From the NCBI RefSeq assembly GCF_030540765.1, contig NZ_JAUOEL010000003.1:620001-684000 (forward strand): a stretch of 64,000 nt of DNA, written 5' to 3'. The position numbers and the translations under genes were made by a program. Each line of letters begins with the position of its first letter. Position 1 is the stretch's first letter. The stretch comes from Flavivirga jejuensis. GTDB taxonomy: Bacteria > Bacteroidota > Bacteroidia > Flavobacteriales > Flavobacteriaceae. This document shows positions 32,950-42,171 of the stretch, in pieces. The notes under the pieces are model-generated. The model did no database searches. It saw only the letters and a list, made by a program, of their open reading frames with translations, and was not told where the DNA came from.

Positions 32950-34545
32950 TTACTCTCCTTCCCCTTCACTCAACTTAATAACCTCATCAATCATGATATC
33001 ACGTTGATTGAAAACCTCATCGAAAGCACCACCTCCGTAAAGTTGATCTGCTAATATTGCTTTAATATATTGTTTTACTTCGGTATGATACGCCACAAAA
33101 GTAATTTCAGAATCGATACGTACATTTAAGTAGTCTTGAAAAGCAAACACTAATTCGTCGCCTACTTCAAACGAACTAATAAAATCTTCTCTTGATATTC
33201 CGTCGTAAAGATGTCTGTCTTTTTCTAATTCTTCAAATACAAAATACGCAATAAAACCTCTTCTTTGTAAAAAACTGAGTGTTTCATTTTGCATGCTATT
33301 GTCTATTGGCACAAATACATCTGGAATAATACCACCGCCTCCATACACAACTTTCCCACCTGGTGTTGTGAATTTTAATGAGTCGGCTACCTTAATTTTT
33401 TCAGGGTCTAAAAGCTCACCGCTATTTAATCTATCAAAATACTCATCGTAATAATCTTTATTTCCATTTTTGTATGAGCGTTGAATGGAACGACCTGTTG
33501 GTGTATAATAACGAGAAACCGTTAAACGCACTGCACTACCATCGCCTAGATCCATTTCACGCTGCACTAAACCTTTACCGTAAGAACGGCGCCCTACAAT
33601 GGTGCCTTTATCATTATCTTGTAATGCCCCAGCAACAATCTCGCTTGCCGATGCAGAATTCTCGTCTATAAGTACATATACAGCTCCTTTTTCAAAATCT
33701 CCTTTGTTTGTAGCAAAGCTTTTTTCTATATTTCCGCGCTTATTTTTAGTAAATAATATGAGTTTATCATCTTCTAAAAATTCATCTGCTATTTTCTCCG
33801 ATATACTCAAAATTCCACCAGGATTATTTCGCAGATCTAATGCGATCTCGGTGGCTCCTAATTCTAAAAGTTTATCTAAACCTTTTTTAAATTCTTTATA
33901 AGTAGATTCTGCAAAACGATTCACTTTTATATACCCCAACTTTTCAGTTAGCATATAAGCAGCATCTACACTTTTTATAGGTATATTACCTCGCTTTATT
34001 GTAAAGTTTAAAAGTTCTGGTTCGCCTTTTCTATATATTTTTAAATTGACCTTAGTATTAATAGGTCCTTTTAGCTTTTTCACCATCTCACCATCATTCA
34101 ATCTATCACCAAAAAGCGTATCATTATCTGCCATAATAATCCTATCACCGCCTCTAATTCCTGCTTTATCACTTGGTCCGCCTTCAATCGGTCTAATAAC
34201 CGCAATAGTATCTTTATAAGGGTAAAAACTAACACCAATGCCAACAAAATCACCTTTCATTTCTTCAGCAACCCGTTCCATAGCTTCTTTAGGAATGTAT
34301 ACAGAATGCGGATCTAGATTCTCCAAAATCCCATTAACTGTAACATCTACAATACTATCGGTATTTATTTCGTCAACATAATCGTAATCAATGTAATCTA
34401 TAAGTCTATTAAGCTTATCTTTTTTACTATTTGTAGAAAATAATCTATCGGGGGAATCTCTAAAATCTAGTTTTCCACCAATAAAAATACCTGTTGCTAT
34501 CGCAACACCTAAAATTAATGGTAAATATTTTTTTTGAAACGACAT
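32950..34545 (-). CDS. S41 family carboxyl-terminal processing peptidase
   Basis: 531 residues. N-terminal membrane anchor or signal (LPLILGVAIATGIFIGG), helical region, PDZ domain (FVGIGVSFYP ... GPSDKAGIRGGDRI), then the catalytic core: Ser ~303 in DENSASASEIVAG and Lys ~328 in GRRSYGKGLVQ form the Ser-Lys dyad. CtpA/Prc enzymes trim periplasmic and outer-membrane proteins. Its ATG overlaps the stop of the upstream dCMP deaminase gene by one base, so the two are translationally coupled. Confidence 0.93.
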   Translation of the reverse strand: MSFQKKYLPLILGVAIATGIFIGGKLDFRDSPDRLFSTNSKKDKLNRLIDYIDYDYVDEINTDSIVDVTVNGILENLDPHSVYIPKEAMERVAEEMKGDFVGIGVSFYPYKDTIAVIRPIEGGPSDKAGIRGGDRIIMADNDTLFGDRLNDGEMVKKLKGPINTKVNLKIYRKGEPELLNFTIKRGNIPIKSVDAAYMLTEKLGYIKVNRFAESTYKEFKKGLDKLLELGATEIALDLRNNPGGILSISEKIADEFLEDDKLILFTKNKRGNIEKSFATNKGDFEKGAVYVLIDENSASASEIVAGALQDNDKGTIVGRRSYGKGLVQREMDLGDGSAVRLTVSRYYTPTGRSIQRSYKNGNKDYYDEYFDRLNSGELLDPEKIKVADSLKFTTPGGKVVYGGGGIIPDVFVPIDNSMQNETLSFLQRRGFIAYFVFEELEKDRHLYDGISREDFISSFEVGDELVFAFQDYLNVRIDSEITFVAYHTEVKQYIKAILADQLYGGGAFDEVFNQRDIMIDEVIKLSEGEGE

Positions 34546-34976
34546 TATGCTTTTAAATCTTCTATTATGTTAAGGTCAATCCCTGCCTTTTCTAAGAATT
34601 TTAATCCAGAATCATCTTTATATGCTTCATGGTATACCACTCTTACAATTCCTGATTGGTGTATTAATTTACTGCATTCCTTACAAGGCGACATTGTTAT
34701 GTATAATGTTGCTCCTTTGCATGATTGTGTAGATGCTGCTACTTTTAAAATAGCATTTGCTTCGGCATGTAATACATACCATTTTGTGTAGCCTTCATCA
34801 TCTTCACAAAAATTCTCAAATCCAGATGGGGTTCCATTATACCCATCAGAGATTATCATTCTATCTTTTACAATAACCGCGCCAACTTGCCTGCGCTCAC
34901 AATAAGATAATTTTCCCCATTCTTTTGCTATTCTTAAATAGGCTTTATCGTACTTAAGTTGTTTATTTTCTGGCAT
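34545..34976 (-). CDS. Deoxycytidylate (dCMP) deaminase family protein
   Basis: 143 residues from the ATG at 34976; open sequence upstream to 35063 has no better start. Zinc site of the cytidine deaminase fold: His70 and catalytic Glu72 in VLHAEANAI, Cys98 and Cys101 in MSPCKECSK. Length and NGTPSGFENF match dCMP deaminase (or the late-competence ComE-type group), supplying dUMP for thymidylate. TAATG overlap with the S41 peptidase gene. Confidence 0.9.
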   Translation of the reverse strand: MPENKQLKYDKAYLRIAKEWGKLSYCERRQVGAVIVKDRMIISDGYNGTPSGFENFCEDDEGYTKWYVLHAEANAILKVAASTQSCKGATLYITMSPCKECSKLIHQSGIVRVVYHEAYKDDSGLKFLEKAGIDLNIIEDLKA

Positions 34977-35080
34977 CAATTTATTTATAATAATGACGTC
35001 CTGCAAAACAGCAAACAGACTTTCTGTAAACACGACTCGATAAAACCGAGAACACTTCAACAAATACCTGAATTTCCCTT

Positions 35081-35266
35081 ATGCAAAACATTATAACGAA
35101 GATACTTGGTTCGTATTTTAATTACAACGTAAGTTCGTTAAATTTTTACGAAAGTTTCTATTTAGACAAGAAAGAGGCTGGCTATAAAAATGAAATGCTG
35201 GTTGCACTTTTCGACATAGTTTGTCTTGGATTGCAATCGAGAACTAAAAACACCTTATTAACATGA
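35081..35266 (+). CDS. Possible small protein
   Basis: 61 codons from an ATG, with protein-like composition (SYFNYNVSSLNFYESFYLDK, LVALFDIVCLGLQSRTKN) and no shadowing gene on the other strand. No signal or family. It may be a fragment. Divergent from dCMP deaminase with a ~100-bp gap. Confidence 0.3.
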   Translation: MQNIITKILGSYFNYNVSSLNFYESFYLDKKEAGYKNEMLVALFDIVCLGLQSRTKNTLLT

Positions 35267-35332
35267 ATTCGACGTAAATTAAAAAAGGCAAATAATGTTT
35301 ATATTATTAACAAACAATGTTTTATCATATCG

Positions 35333-35446
35333 ACAGAGCGAAGCATAAGTGACGAGACATCTCATAAAGATGAGATTCCTCCTCAAAAGCTACGCTTCAT
35401 ACCTTCAAACAAAATATATTTTGTTTTCGATAGCATTCGGAATGAC
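35333..35446. repeat. Intergenic palindromic repeat
   Basis: GCGAAGCATAAGTGACGAGA and ATCTCATAAAGATGAGAT (a palindrome), then GCTACGCTTC and ATTCGGAATGACA. GAAGC(A/G)-type left and GCTTC right parts are complementary. This resembles a dispersed repeat I know from flavobacterial intergenic regions; only one good copy is in the window. Confidence 0.4.
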
Positions 35447-35573
35447 AAAATTACATTATTTATACACGCAAATTACTTATTATCAATAATTAACATGTCG
35501 AACTGACGTTATTAAATATTAAAGAATAACCCCTTTTATTTAATTTCCAGTAAGATTGAGGGGTTCTTTTCAA

Positions 35574-36164
35574 CTAAGACAAGAAATCGCTATTTAATAT
35601 CATTGGAATAACTAAGCCAACAACTATGGCAGACACTACCATAATCCAATCACGTTTAGAAAATCTAAAAATAGTCTGTACTATGTAGCCTAAAAACAAT
35701 ACTAAAAATACAATAATAATTTGTGCAAGTTCTATTCCTAAAGCAAACTCCAATAACAAGATTAACTTGCTATCTGAATCTCCTAATAACATTTTAAATT
35801 CGCGCGCAAAACCTAAACCATGTATTAGTCCAAAAAACAAGGTTGACAAAAACAATACGCCTACTTTTTCTTTTTGCGCTCCTTTGCCAGATGTAAAGAC
35901 ATTAAAAAACGCTACAATTAAAATAGTAATAGGAATTAAAAATTCTACAATTTGCGCATTTATACGAACCACACTATAGGCAGCTAAAACGAGCGATAAC
36001 GTGTGCCCCAAAGTAAACATAGAAACCAATAACAATATTCGTTTCCAATCTTTAAACATATACGGAACGGTTAAAACAATAAGAAACAAAACATGGTCGT
36101 ATGCATTAATATCTAATACATGATTGATACCATATTCTACATTAAACCAAAAATTTCCAAGCAT
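35574..36164 (-). CDS. HupE/UreJ family membrane protein
   Basis: 196 residues, six or seven transmembrane helices. The family's metal-site motifs are visible: GINHVLDINAYDHVLFL at 13-29, FTLGHTLSL, and FFGLIHGLGFARE. HupE/UreJ proteins are linked to nickel (or other divalent metal) uptake. No hydrogenase or urease genes lie in the window, so the metal is unassigned. Its leftward end is near a weak AACCCC...GGGGTT hairpin (35528-35565) that may be its terminator. Confidence 0.85.
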   Translation of the reverse strand: MLGNFWFNVEYGINHVLDINAYDHVLFLIVLTVPYMFKDWKRILLLVSMFTLGHTLSLVLAAYSVVRINAQIVEFLIPITILIVAFFNVFTSGKGAQKEKVGVLFLSTLFFGLIHGLGFAREFKMLLGDSDSKLILLLEFALGIELAQIIIVFLVLFLGYIVQTIFRFSKRDWIMVVSAIVVGLVIPMILNSDFLS

Positions 36165-36311
36165 AATAATATAAGATTAGGGGATTGCCCAAATATACAA
36201 TTAATTAAATTCTTTTAAATAATATTGTATTTTAAAAGTTAGATATTGATTTCTAATTATTAAACAGAAGATAAACTATATCTTTGTATAGCACTTTTTA
36301 AATGAATTTCA

Positions 36312-36830
36312 ATGCACATTAAAACTTTAAGTATTTTAAGCCTATTAGTCATATTTTTTTCTTGTAAAAAGATTGGCGAAAGTAATACAGGAGATGAAGC
36401 CCAAGATAATCAGGACAAAGAAATAACAGAAAAGGACATTTCTAAAATTGATTACATCGAGTTTGCCTTAGATTTAAAAACAGAAGATGTTATAAAAGAT
36501 TGGCAAGAATATGAGCAATTACAAGAAGTTGTAACAAATATTAAAAAAGGTGATTTAAGTTTTTTTTATGATAATAGTCTAACAATTAATACGCTGTTAA
36601 AAGATTTAAAAAAAACTATTCCTATAGAAATAAATGCACCTTCCATTTTTGCTAGAATTACAGCATTAGAAACTAACCTTTATAAATTGGAGAGTTTGTC
36701 AAATTTATCTACCACAAGCAAAAAAGAACTTATTGCTACTATTAAAGGCTTTTTGGTTGCTTTTTCTAGTTTAAATTTACAAATAAATAAAAAAATAGAG
36801 TACGATACTCGAAAAATTGAAAAGCCATAA
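36312..36830 (+). CDS. Small lipoprotein of unknown function
   Basis: 172 residues. Lipobox IFFSC gives Cys18, followed by KKIGES and an acidic low-complexity stretch (DEAQDNQDKEITEKD). The rest is helical. A TATCTTTG element at 36279-36286 matches the -7 consensus and would start transcription ~20 bases before the ATG. Family not recognised. Confidence 0.65.
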   Translation: MHIKTLSILSLLVIFFSCKKIGESNTGDEAQDNQDKEITEKDISKIDYIEFALDLKTEDVIKDWQEYEQLQEVVTNIKKGDLSFFYDNSLTINTLLKDLKKTIPIEINAPSIFARITALETNLYKLESLSNLSTTSKKELIATIKGFLVAFSSLNLQINKKIEYDTRKIEKP

Positions 36831-36847
36831 ACGGTATATTATAGGCA

Positions 36848-36884
36848 AAAAAAGAGGTTAGTACATTTAGTACTAACCCTTTCT
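36848..36884. terminator. Bidirectional terminator between convergent genes
   Basis: GGTTAGTAC and GTACTAACC form a 9-bp perfect stem around ATTTA, with A-run on the left and CTTTCTTT on the right. It serves the lipoprotein (plus) and the TPR protein (minus). Confidence 0.85.
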
Positions 36885-36903
36885 TTATCAACACTTTTAT
36901 TTA

Positions 36904-37617
36904 TTACTTTTTTGCTTGTGCAGCTTGTGCCTGCATCACCTGTTTTTGTCTTAATAATTCATTTTTTGTTATTTGAACTAAATTAAAACCAGGCGCCATT
37001 TTTAAAGTTTCGTCTAAAACATCGACAGCCGCATCAATATTCGTTTTTGTGTCTTTATTATAAATAACTAGCGCATTTATATACATAAATGCAGCCTTTA
37101 AAGATACTTCATAAGGTGTTTGTGTTTCGTAAAAAGCTTTCTTCATATCATCTTTCGAATTTGCTAACCCGTATGTAATATGCTTTTCTGCTTCTGCTAG
37201 TTTTTGAGTTTGCAAATTAAGTTCTGCTAATTCGTAAGCAACTAAAGCATTCGGATTTCTTGCAAACATTTCTTCAAAAAACCCTATGGCTAATTTTGGT
37301 TGTTTAACAGATTTTAAAGACAATGCTTTTACTTCTACTGCAATATCAGAATCTGCAGTGCTTTTCTCTATTCCAATAGTATTAAGCGCCTGCATATACT
37401 TCCCTTCACTCATATATAAATAAGCTAAAGTATCTTTTCTTGCTTGGGATGGTGATAATAAATTTAGATGTGTCATCCCATTTATAATACCTTGCACATC
37501 CCCTTGAGTTTTCATTTGTTTATAATAAGCTTCATAATGTTTTATTAATTCTGAGTTACTTTGAGCATTTAACATAAAGCTACTCACTAATAAAATCAAT
37601 CCAAATAATCTTTTCAT
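36904..37617 (-). CDS. Periplasmic TPR-like protein
   Basis: 237 residues with signal peptide MKRLFGLILLVSSFMLNAQ. Helical repeats with TPR-like spacing: DTLAYLYMSEGKYMQALNTI, PKLAIGFFEEMFARNPNAL and VAYELAELNLQTQKLAEAEK. C terminus rich in Gln/Ala/Lys. A scaffolding role is likely; partner unknown. Confidence 0.72.
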   Translation of the reverse strand: MKRLFGLILLVSSFMLNAQSNSELIKHYEAYYKQMKTQGDVQGIINGMTHLNLLSPSQARKDTLAYLYMSEGKYMQALNTIGIEKSTADSDIAVEVKALSLKSVKQPKLAIGFFEEMFARNPNALVAYELAELNLQTQKLAEAEKHITYGLANSKDDMKKAFYETQTPYEVSLKAAFMYINALVIYNKDTKTNIDAAVDVLDETLKMAPGFNLVQITKNELLRQKQVMQAQAAQAKK

Positions 37618-37836
37618 TCCTCTTATATTTATTTTAATGTGTTAAAACTATAAAAAAATAGCATTTAAACTCTTAAAAGAATGCTAATTATTTCTGCTTA
37701 AGTTAACAGGTAGTCTTTTTTCATAAAATTATAGCATTATACATCGTTATTATTCAAATATTCAACTATGAATAAATACATTTTTATGAAAATTTAAAAA
37801 AAATGACTATATTTAAGATTACTAAACTTTATAGTT

Positions 37837-38307
37837 ATGGGAATAAAAAGCTTTCTAGGTTCACGAAAAAAAACACAAAAAGACACACCTAACATCCCCA
37901 TTAAGGTTAGTGATTATATGACTCGAAATTTAATTACATTTAAATCTGATCAACGTATTGAACAAGTAATTGATGCTATAATAAAAAATCGTATTTCTGG
38001 AGCTCCCGTAATAAATGATAAAAATGAATTAATAGGTGTTATATCTGAAGGCGATTGTATTAAACAAATAAGTGAAAGCAGATATTATAATATGCCAATG
38101 GATAACGACACTGTTGAAAAGCACATGGTTAAAGATGTTGAAACCATAGATGGTAATATGAATATTTTTGACGCTGCCAATAAGTTTCTAGCATCTAAAC
38201 GAAGACGTTTTCCTATTATTGAGAATGGTAAACTAGTAGGTCAGATAAGTCAAAAAGATATTCTTAAGGCAGCATTAGCTCTAAAAGGACAAAACTGGAA
38301 ACAGTAA
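37837..38307 (+). CDS. CBS-domain pair protein
   Basis: 156 residues comprising two CBS motifs: VSDYMTRNLITFKSDQRIEQ through GAPVINDKNELIGVISEGD, and VEKHMVKDVETIDGNMNIFD through RRFPIIENGKLVGQISQKD. Such pairs bind adenine nucleotides and regulate other proteins; no effector domain is attached. Its stop codon abuts the stop of the convergent gene with no base between them and no terminator. Confidence 0.9.
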   Translation: MGIKSFLGSRKKTQKDTPNIPIKVSDYMTRNLITFKSDQRIEQVIDAIIKNRISGAPVINDKNELIGVISEGDCIKQISESRYYNMPMDNDTVEKHMVKDVETIDGNMNIFDAANKFLASKRRRFPIIENGKLVGQISQKDILKAALALKGQNWKQ

Positions 38308-39051
38308 TCAACGTCTTCTTTCAACTAGTTTTATCGCTTTAGGATGATCTGTAATAATTATTTTTTGATTTATGCTACTTTCTAATGCAGCAATTTTAGA
38401 GTAATTATGTCCATTTATAGGTGTTTCTAATGTTTTCCATTTTGCAATACCTCCAACTGTTATTGTTTCACCTATCTCTATAATTCTTTCTGTATACTTT
38501 AAGGTTTTATTAAACCCTAACCAGTTTTCACTTTCAACTCCAAATGATTCTAATACCTTTTGAAACTCTGGAGTTGGATCGTTAAATGTACCAGAAGAAA
38601 CCCGTTTATCTTCAACCATAAAACTATAATAATTATTTGTTTCCCGAGAAGGTTTAACCATAACCAATTCACCTTCTTTCTCAAGAAAAAAATCTTGAAT
38701 ATCTTCCTTTAAAACTAAGCTATCCCACCGAGAACTCTTCCCCGATGAAACTTTTTGTTTTATTTCAAAAATATAAGCAACACATTTTCGTTTGCTAAGC
38801 GGTGCAACAAACGGTTCTTGCACTTGTAATACTTTCCCCGACACTTTAGTGAGTTCGTTTGTTCTAAATTGGGTAATTCGTCTTGCCTTAAATTTAGATA
38901 GCTTTCTTAAAATAGTATATTTTTTACCGAAATAAATCGCTGAAAAAATAATGCCACCTATTATACAAAACATTAAAACAGGGATAATAAATTTAAAACT
39001 CTCAGTCATTGAAACTATTTTATTATTAAATACTTGAATATCTATTCTCAT
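38308..39051 (-). CDS. Membrane protein with GIDE-like domain
   Basis: 247 residues (Met15 is an alternative start). One N-terminal transmembrane helix (FIIPVLMFCIIGGIIFSAIY), then a soluble domain with VSGKVLQVQEPFVAPLSKRK and CVAYIFEIKQ, the pattern of the GIDE domain named after a eukaryotic E3 ligase, here with no RING. Bacterial role unknown. Overlaps nothing; stops tail to tail with the CBS gene. Confidence 0.7.
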   Translation of the reverse strand: MRIDIQVFNNKIVSMTESFKFIIPVLMFCIIGGIIFSAIYFGKKYTILRKLSKFKARRITQFRTNELTKVSGKVLQVQEPFVAPLSKRKCVAYIFEIKQKVSSGKSSRWDSLVLKEDIQDFFLEKEGELVMVKPSRETNNYYSFMVEDKRVSSGTFNDPTPEFQKVLESFGVESENWLGFNKTLKYTERIIEIGETITVGGIAKWKTLETPINGHNYSKIAALESSINQKIIITDHPKAIKLVERRR

Positions 39052-39286
39052 TAATATGCTACGAAACTAATATCTTATATCAATTATTATTTAAAATGAG
39101 CTATAAATAATTTGAATTATATTTTGTTCAGATAAGATAGTAAATTCAATCATAGATTTAGTTATCGTTTTATTTTATATTGTAACATGAGCGAAATAGA
39201 AATCGAAGATTCATGAACTCCTATTTCTAAAATAAGAGCTAGTGAACTAAACAAATTATATGGATTTTTTTGAGTTTTAATTGGTG

Positions 39287-39634
39287 TTATTCTCGTTTTA
39301 CCAATGCATAATAATCTCCCTCCAAAGGTAAGTATCCTTGATCGTACACAAAATAATAGACAGTCCCAGCTTTGGTAGTGTAAATACTTGTAAAATAATT
39401 GAAATCGAAACCCGCTTCTATTAGCTTAGCGCGGGATGTTTTTGTTTTTTGGTTTGGATTGAGCGCCTCTAATATTCTATAATTTTTGCGCAACCTGTTA
39501 TTGGTATTACGTATTAAATTTTTACTGTCTTTATTTACTTTATTATTATAAGCATTTCGGCAACCATCGCTACAGAATTTTTTATCTATTCTACCAACGA
39601 TATTATCACCACATTCTAAACATTGTTTTTGCAT
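39287..39634 (-). CDS. Zinc-ribbon protein
   Basis: 115 residues. An N-terminal zinc ribbon, CLECG (5-9) and KFCSDGCRNAYNN (Cys21, Cys25), is followed by a basic helix (NLIRNTNNRLRKNYRILEAL) and a small beta region (TVYYFVYDQGYLPLEGDYYA). It might bind nucleic acid. Two bases separate it from the GNAT gene upstream, so it is co-transcribed. Confidence 0.75.
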   Translation of the reverse strand: MQKQCLECGDNIVGRIDKKFCSDGCRNAYNNKVNKDSKNLIRNTNNRLRKNYRILEALNPNQKTKTSRAKLIEAGFDFNYFTSIYTTKAGTVYYFVYDQGYLPLEGDYYALVKRE

Positions 39635-39636
39635 AA

Positions 39637-40167
39637 TTATTTATTTTCAATTTTATACCAACGCAATTCCAGGTTCTCTTTTTCATAAATAAAATCTTCT
39701 TGATAATGTAATCCCACTTTTAGCAGGATGTTATGTGATGCTTGGTTTTCTTTCTCTGTAATGCCATATACCGTTTTTAGTTTCATTGAATTAAAAGCAT
39801 AATTTAAAGCAGCAAAGCTAGACTCTGTAGCATATCCTTTCCCCCAATACCTTGGAATGAGTCTGTAGCCAATATCTATAAAATTAGAATAGCCATTCAT
39901 GGTATCTTCTGTATTGAGTTTTAATCCAGACCAGCCTATAAAATCGCCAGAAGATTTTTCAATGGCTGCCCATCGACCAATATTATGTTGATTGTATTGG
40001 CTTATAACACTTTCTATAATTTTTTGCGATTCTTCTTTAATTTTTACTGGTTTATTACCTAAATACCTATGTACTTCTGGATCTGAATCTAACTCGAACA
40101 TCCCGTCTAAATCCGACATTCGTAATTCTCTTAAAATTAATCGTTCTGTTTCTATACTAAATTGCAT
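39637..40167 (-). CDS. GNAT family N-acetyltransferase (RimJ-like)
   Basis: 176 residues. RimJ/RimL-type layout: FSIETERLILRELRMSDLDG at the start, then DIGYRLIPRYWGKGYATESS, where the RxxxGxG acetyl-CoA loop reads PRYWGKGYA, then GITEKENQASHNILLKVG. Acetylates an amino group on an unknown protein or small molecule. Confidence 0.88.
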   Translation of the reverse strand: MQFSIETERLILRELRMSDLDGMFELDSDPEVHRYLGNKPVKIKEESQKIIESVISQYNQHNIGRWAAIEKSSGDFIGWSGLKLNTEDTMNGYSNFIDIGYRLIPRYWGKGYATESSFAALNYAFNSMKLKTVYGITEKENQASHNILLKVGLHYQEDFIYEKENLELRWYKIENK

Positions 40168-40172
40168 TGTGA

Positions 40173-40334
40173 ATTATTTTTAACTGTTCATCAGACGATA
40201 ATAACACTTGTCTAAATATGATAATAGTTAATCTAGATGATCCAGAAAACATTAAACGAGCGGTAGACTGTGGATTAAGTCCAACCGAACCATTAGGAAT
40301 AATTTGGGTTTCTAGCAATTATTTAAAATATTAG
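40173..40334 (+). pseudogene. Remnant of a short lipoprotein gene
   Basis: The frame reads IIFNCSSDDNNTC and continues for 53 codons in all to GLSPTEPLGIIWVSSNYLKY. CSSDDN after a hydrophobic stretch is the usual Bacteroidota lipoprotein start, but the signal peptide and start codon are absent: a stop lies directly before, at the junction with the divergent GNAT gene. The remainder of the gap to 40543 shows nothing else. Confidence 0.4.
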
Positions 40335-40543
40335 TTTTTTAATTGAATATAAATTTAGTAATTAATTATTTCCCTTATTCAATTTTTTTGAAAAACGATT
40401 TACATAAATTTATATTTAAGGCAAGTCAAGCATGCTTAAATTATCAGAGTTAATATAGTCTAGAATTATAAAAGTTACGTAACAATAAAAAGAAAACAAT
40501 ACAATTTCAACGAATGAAACAAATTGGAGTATTCATTATAAAT

Positions 40544-40687
40544 TTACTGGAATAAATAAAGACAAAACACGTAAATCCAATAAAAAATCCCAATTATAAA
40601 AACCAAGGCTGCTCCCGTGGTAAATATTTCTACATATTTATTTTTATAATCACTGGGGTTATTGCCTTTTTCTTTAAAAAATTTCAT
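40544..40687 (-). CDS. Small membrane protein, paralogue 1 (47 residues)
   Basis: Starting at the ATG at 40687 the product is MKFFKEKGNNPSDYKNKYVE followed by one hydrophobic helix (GAALVFIIGIFYWIYVF). A longer frame to 40840 is open but its extra residues are not conserved in the paralogue. Charged N-terminal tail, single helix: topology of a small inner-membrane modulator or leaderless peptide. No known family. Confidence 0.55.
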   Translation of the reverse strand: MKFFKEKGNNPSDYKNKYVEIFTTGAALVFIIGIFYWIYVFCLYLFQ

Positions 40688-41131
40688 TTGATTGGTATAG
40701 TTAGTTGGTTCGCTTAAATTAAAGAAAAGCATCCATTGTCGCAAAATGAGTCGACAACAGTAAGATTTATCTGATAAAATACTTATATGCCTTATCTTTT
40801 TTAAGGTTAAGTCCAATCGTACAAAAAGTATTTTACGCATAATTCGTGTAATATCACGAGAACCTTACACGTGTGTGTTTTCATCTTTTAGGAATACGTA
40901 CCGTTCATTTAAGTTACCCTCAAATAAAGGGTATTAAACCTAGATGATTCCGTTAAATACTGAAACAAGTACAGCACAGGAAACAAGAGTAGCCTACCAC
41001 AACAAAGGCGTGGTTCAACTTACAATTTAAATACTCCTACAGACTTCTCTAAATTGGGTTTTCCTGACACACAATAACGTGGATTAATAAATTGAAAATA
41101 AAGAATTTGGAGTATTTCAATATAAAATTCA

Positions 41132-41272
41132 CTAAAACAGATGTAGACAAAACATACAAACCCAATAAAAAATTCCAACTATAAAAACCAAGGATACCCC
41201 CATGGTAAATGTTTCTACATATCTATTCTTATAACTATTGTGCTTAGTGTATTCTTTTTTTAAAAAACTCAT
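41132..41272 (-). CDS. Small membrane protein, paralogue 2 (46 residues)
   Basis: MSFLKKEYTKHNSYKNRYVE followed by GVSLVFIVGIFYWVCMF. It aligns end to end with paralogue 1 (YKN[KR]YVE.FT.G..LVFI.GIFYW), which supports both being real genes. Substitutions are mainly conservative, consistent with protein-level selection. Confidence 0.55.
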   Translation of the reverse strand: MSFLKKEYTKHNSYKNRYVETFTMGVSLVFIVGIFYWVCMFCLHLF

Positions 41273-41528
41273 TTGGTAATATATTCTTGGTTAGTTCGCT
41301 TAAATTAATAAAAAACGTCCACTACCACAAAATCAGTCGATTATGGTACGATATCTATGATGAAAGGACACCTGTTTACGAATTATATGATTACAAACGA
41401 CTACAAACACTTACAAACGTGTTTAAATATTTATTAACCGAATAAAATTTGAATACCGTTTCATATTTGCAGTGTTGAATCGATACAGGTTCAATAGTAT
41501 TAACTGTTTAACAATAAAATTTAAAATT

Positions 41529-41861
41529 ATGAACACGCTTAGAAACAAAGTACAGTTGATTGGTAACTTAGGAAACGATCCAGAAATTATTAATCTAGAA
41601 TCGGGAAAATCTTTAGCTAAATTCACTATGGCTACTAACGAAAGCTACACGAATAATAATGGTGAAAAAATTACCGATACGCAATGGCACAATATTGTGG
41701 CTTGGGGTAAAACGGCTCAAATAATCGAGAAGTATGTCGTTAAAGGTAAAGAGATTGCTATTGAAGGCAAATTGACTTCTCGTAGCTATGATGATAAAGA
41801 AGGAAACAAACGATATATCACAGAAATTGTGATTAATGAATTGTTGCTGCTAGGTAAATAA
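41529..41861 (+). CDS. ssb: Single-stranded DNA-binding protein
   Basis: 110 residues from the ATG at 41529; an upstream start in the same frame (41472) has no support. OB-fold landmarks: NKVQLIGNLGNDPEI, GKSLAKFTMATNES, TQWHNIVAWGKTAQIIEKYV and KGKEIAIEGKLTSRSYDDKE. It is shorter than replicative SSB (~150-180) and lacks the acidic C-terminal tip, ending INELLLLGK. It is therefore probably a secondary SSB, used for recombination or uptake, and not the main one. Confidence 0.92.
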   Translation: MNTLRNKVQLIGNLGNDPEIINLESGKSLAKFTMATNESYTNNNGEKITDTQWHNIVAWGKTAQIIEKYVVKGKEIAIEGKLTSRSYDDKEGNKRYITEIVINELLLLGK

Positions 41862-41937
41862 TTTAGATCATTTTAGACTTCTTTTAGGTTTCCTAAAAGT
41901 TTTAATTTAATTAATTTAGTTGTATAATTATAGAACT

Positions 41938-42171
41938 ATGGATTTACAAGCAGAAAAAATAGAACTAGTAAAATTATTACTTGAAACCCAAAAGAAGTCT
42001 TTAATTAAAAAAATTAAAACTCTTTTTAAAGACGAAAGTGAGAATAAAGCTTTTGAATTGCCCGGATCTCAAAAAGAAGAATTAGATAGACGGCTATCTA
42101 GAATGGAAAAAGGAGAAACTAAATTCTATACTTGGGAACAAGTGGAACAAAAGCTAAAACAGGCTTTATGA
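41938..42171 (+). CDS. Addiction-module-like small protein
   Basis: 77 residues from the ATG at 41938. N-terminal helix LQAEKIELVKLLLETQKKSL and a C-terminal half (QKEELDRRLSRMEKGETKFY, TWEQVEQKLKQAL) resembling antitoxins of RelE/ParE modules (TIGR02574-like). No toxin gene follows, so it is an orphan antitoxin or the toxin has been lost. Confidence 0.6.
   Translation: MDLQAEKIELVKLLLETQKKSLIKKIKTLFKDESENKAFELPGSQKEELDRRLSRMEKGETKFYTWEQVEQKLKQAL

Larger units (their letters stand above)
40515..41345 (-). repeat. Tandem duplication of a ~250-bp unit
   Basis: 40515-40765 and 41095-41345 align along their length, covering a small membrane protein gene and its upstream region (TTAGTTCGCTTAAATTAA and a CAAAATxAGTCGA block in both). 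The spacer 40766-41094 is not duplicated and holds no recognisable gene. Confidence 0.6.
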
